From Burkholderiaceae bacterium (GTDB lineage: Bacteria; Pseudomonadota; Gammaproteobacteria; Burkholderiales; Burkholderiaceae), in the NCBI GenBank assembly GCA_947461805.1, contig CANHMJ010000075.1:1-7068 (forward strand): a DNA stretch of 7,068 bases, read 5' to 3'. Below are positions 6,280 through 7,068 of the stretch, in pieces. The position numbers were made by a program, and so were the translations under genes. Position 1 is the first letter of the stretch; every line of letters begins with the position of its first letter. Below the pieces are notes generated by a model, which was given only the letters and a program-made list of their open reading frames with translations, made no database searches and was not told the DNA's origin.

Positions 6280-7068
6280 TCACACATCAAGATTACGGGC
6301 AATCAATGCGTTCTTTTCAATGAAGGCGCGGCGCGGGTCAACCTCATCACCCATTAGGGTGGTGAACACCTGGTCTGCCACAATCGCATCTTCAATTTGT
6401 ACGCGCAATAGGGTGCGGGTTGTAGTGTCCATGGTGGTCTCCCACAGCTGCTGAGGATTCATTTCGCCTAAGCCCTTATACCGTTGACGACTGACGACGC
6501 GCTCCGCCTCAGATAGCAACCACGCAAATGCAGCACGGAAATCAGCAACCACCTGCTCCTTCTGTGATTTTTCAGGATCCCCACGGCGCACGCGTGAGCC
6601 AGGCAAGACTTTTCCACTAAGGGCGCGGGCAGCTGCAGTCAAGCTCTGATAATCATCACCATGAATAAAGTCTGAACTAATGGCAGATAGTTTTAGATTT
6701 CCATGAATTCGACGCGACAAGAGAAGACGGAATCGCTCGGTCCGGTCTTCTTTTTGGACAATCACCTCAGGCGCAAGCGCAAGGGAATCTAAACTTTCTT
6801 TGAGGGCCACACGCAACCGCTCTGCAGACTCTTGAGCGGCAGCCTCAGTATCAAGGTTAAGTGGAATGCCAGCAGCAATCGCCCGCAAAGCGTCTTCGTC
6901 CATGGTTCGTGACAGGCGATCTACAACCGCCTGTATAACCTGATAATTTCTGGCCAACTCATCCAGGTCGGGCCCCTGTATTAGCTCGCCGCTAGGAGTT
7001 TGTATGGAAGCGGACTCCAAAGCAATCTTTAACAACAGTTGATTTAATTCGGAATCGTCTTTGATGTA
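6280..7068 (-). CDS. gyrB: DNA gyrase subunit B (GyrB), C-terminal part, cut by the right window edge
   Basis: GyrB supplies the ATPase and TOPRIM parts of the A2B2 gyrase that introduces negative supercoils. The window holds the last 262 codons and the stop; the frame is open to the edge, beginning YIKDDSELNQ, so the M/TTG-like positions inside are not starts. The visible part covers the proteobacterial insert within the TOPRIM region (with QGPDLDELARNYQ) and the GyrA-interacting C-terminal end, with the hallmark RYKGLGEMNPQQLW (about residues 196-209 of the visible part), then DEVDPRR and ARNLDV at the C-terminus. EMNPQQLWETTMD is typical of GyrB and argues against ParE. Its stop is 3 bp from the SET gene start. 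In betaproteobacteria gyrB usually follows dnaA and dnaN, so the origin is expected to the right of this window. Confidence 0.96.
   Translation of the reverse strand, partial: YIKDDSELNQLLLKIALESASIQTPSGELIQGPDLDELARNYQVIQAVVDRLSRTMDEDALRAIAAGIPLNLDTEAAAQESAERLRVALKESLDSLALAPEVIVQKEDRTERFRLLLSRRIHGNLKLSAISSDFIHGDDYQSLTAAARALSGKVLPGSRVRRGDPEKSQKEQVVADFRAAFAWLLSEAERVVSRQRYKGLGEMNPQQLWETTMDTTTRTLLRVQIEDAIVADQVFTTLMGDEVDPRRAFIEKNALIARNLDV

Overview
The window reads as a compact, near-origin chromosomal segment of a betaproteobacterium, most likely Burkholderiales and probably close to Polynucleobacter. I infer this from the gene order, the protein sequences and the roughly 50% GC estimated by eye; no database search was possible. 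All nine genes lie on the minus strand, so transcription runs from the right edge to the left edge. No tRNA, rRNA, CRISPR, insertion sequence or phage gene is visible, and no gene-free stretch reaches 300 bases.

Right block (about 7068 to 4730), in transcription order: the 3' end of gyrB (DNA gyrase B), a 164-residue SET-domain protein lysine methyltransferase with a complete post-SET zinc motif, a 69-residue DUF3717-type protein, and a TSUP/TauE-SafE membrane transporter. Gaps of 3, 12 and 41 bp suggest one transcript that starts upstream of the window at or before gyrB.

Spacer (4729 to 4628): this is the longest non-coding gap, about 100 bp. It holds a perfect parS centromere site and an extended -10 promoter candidate facing mnmG; the -35 element of that promoter overlaps parS.

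Left block (4627 to 1): mnmG (tRNA uridine-34 modification), rsmG (16S rRNA G527 methylation), parA and parB (chromosome segregation), then atpI, which is cut by the left edge and normally opens the ATP synthase operon. Spacings are -3, 16, 13 and 25 bp, again consistent with an operon. A second perfect parS lies inside mnmG, where it encodes part of the protein. ParB made from this cluster should load at both sites, and ParA would then move the ParB-bound origin region.

Most of this is conserved core chromosome. The points worth a second look are the two parS sites (one over a promoter, one in a coding region), the eukaryote-like SET methyltransferase placed 3 bp behind gyrB, the uncharacterised small protein next to it, and several non-ATG starts. 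I found no evidence for a wholly new system.
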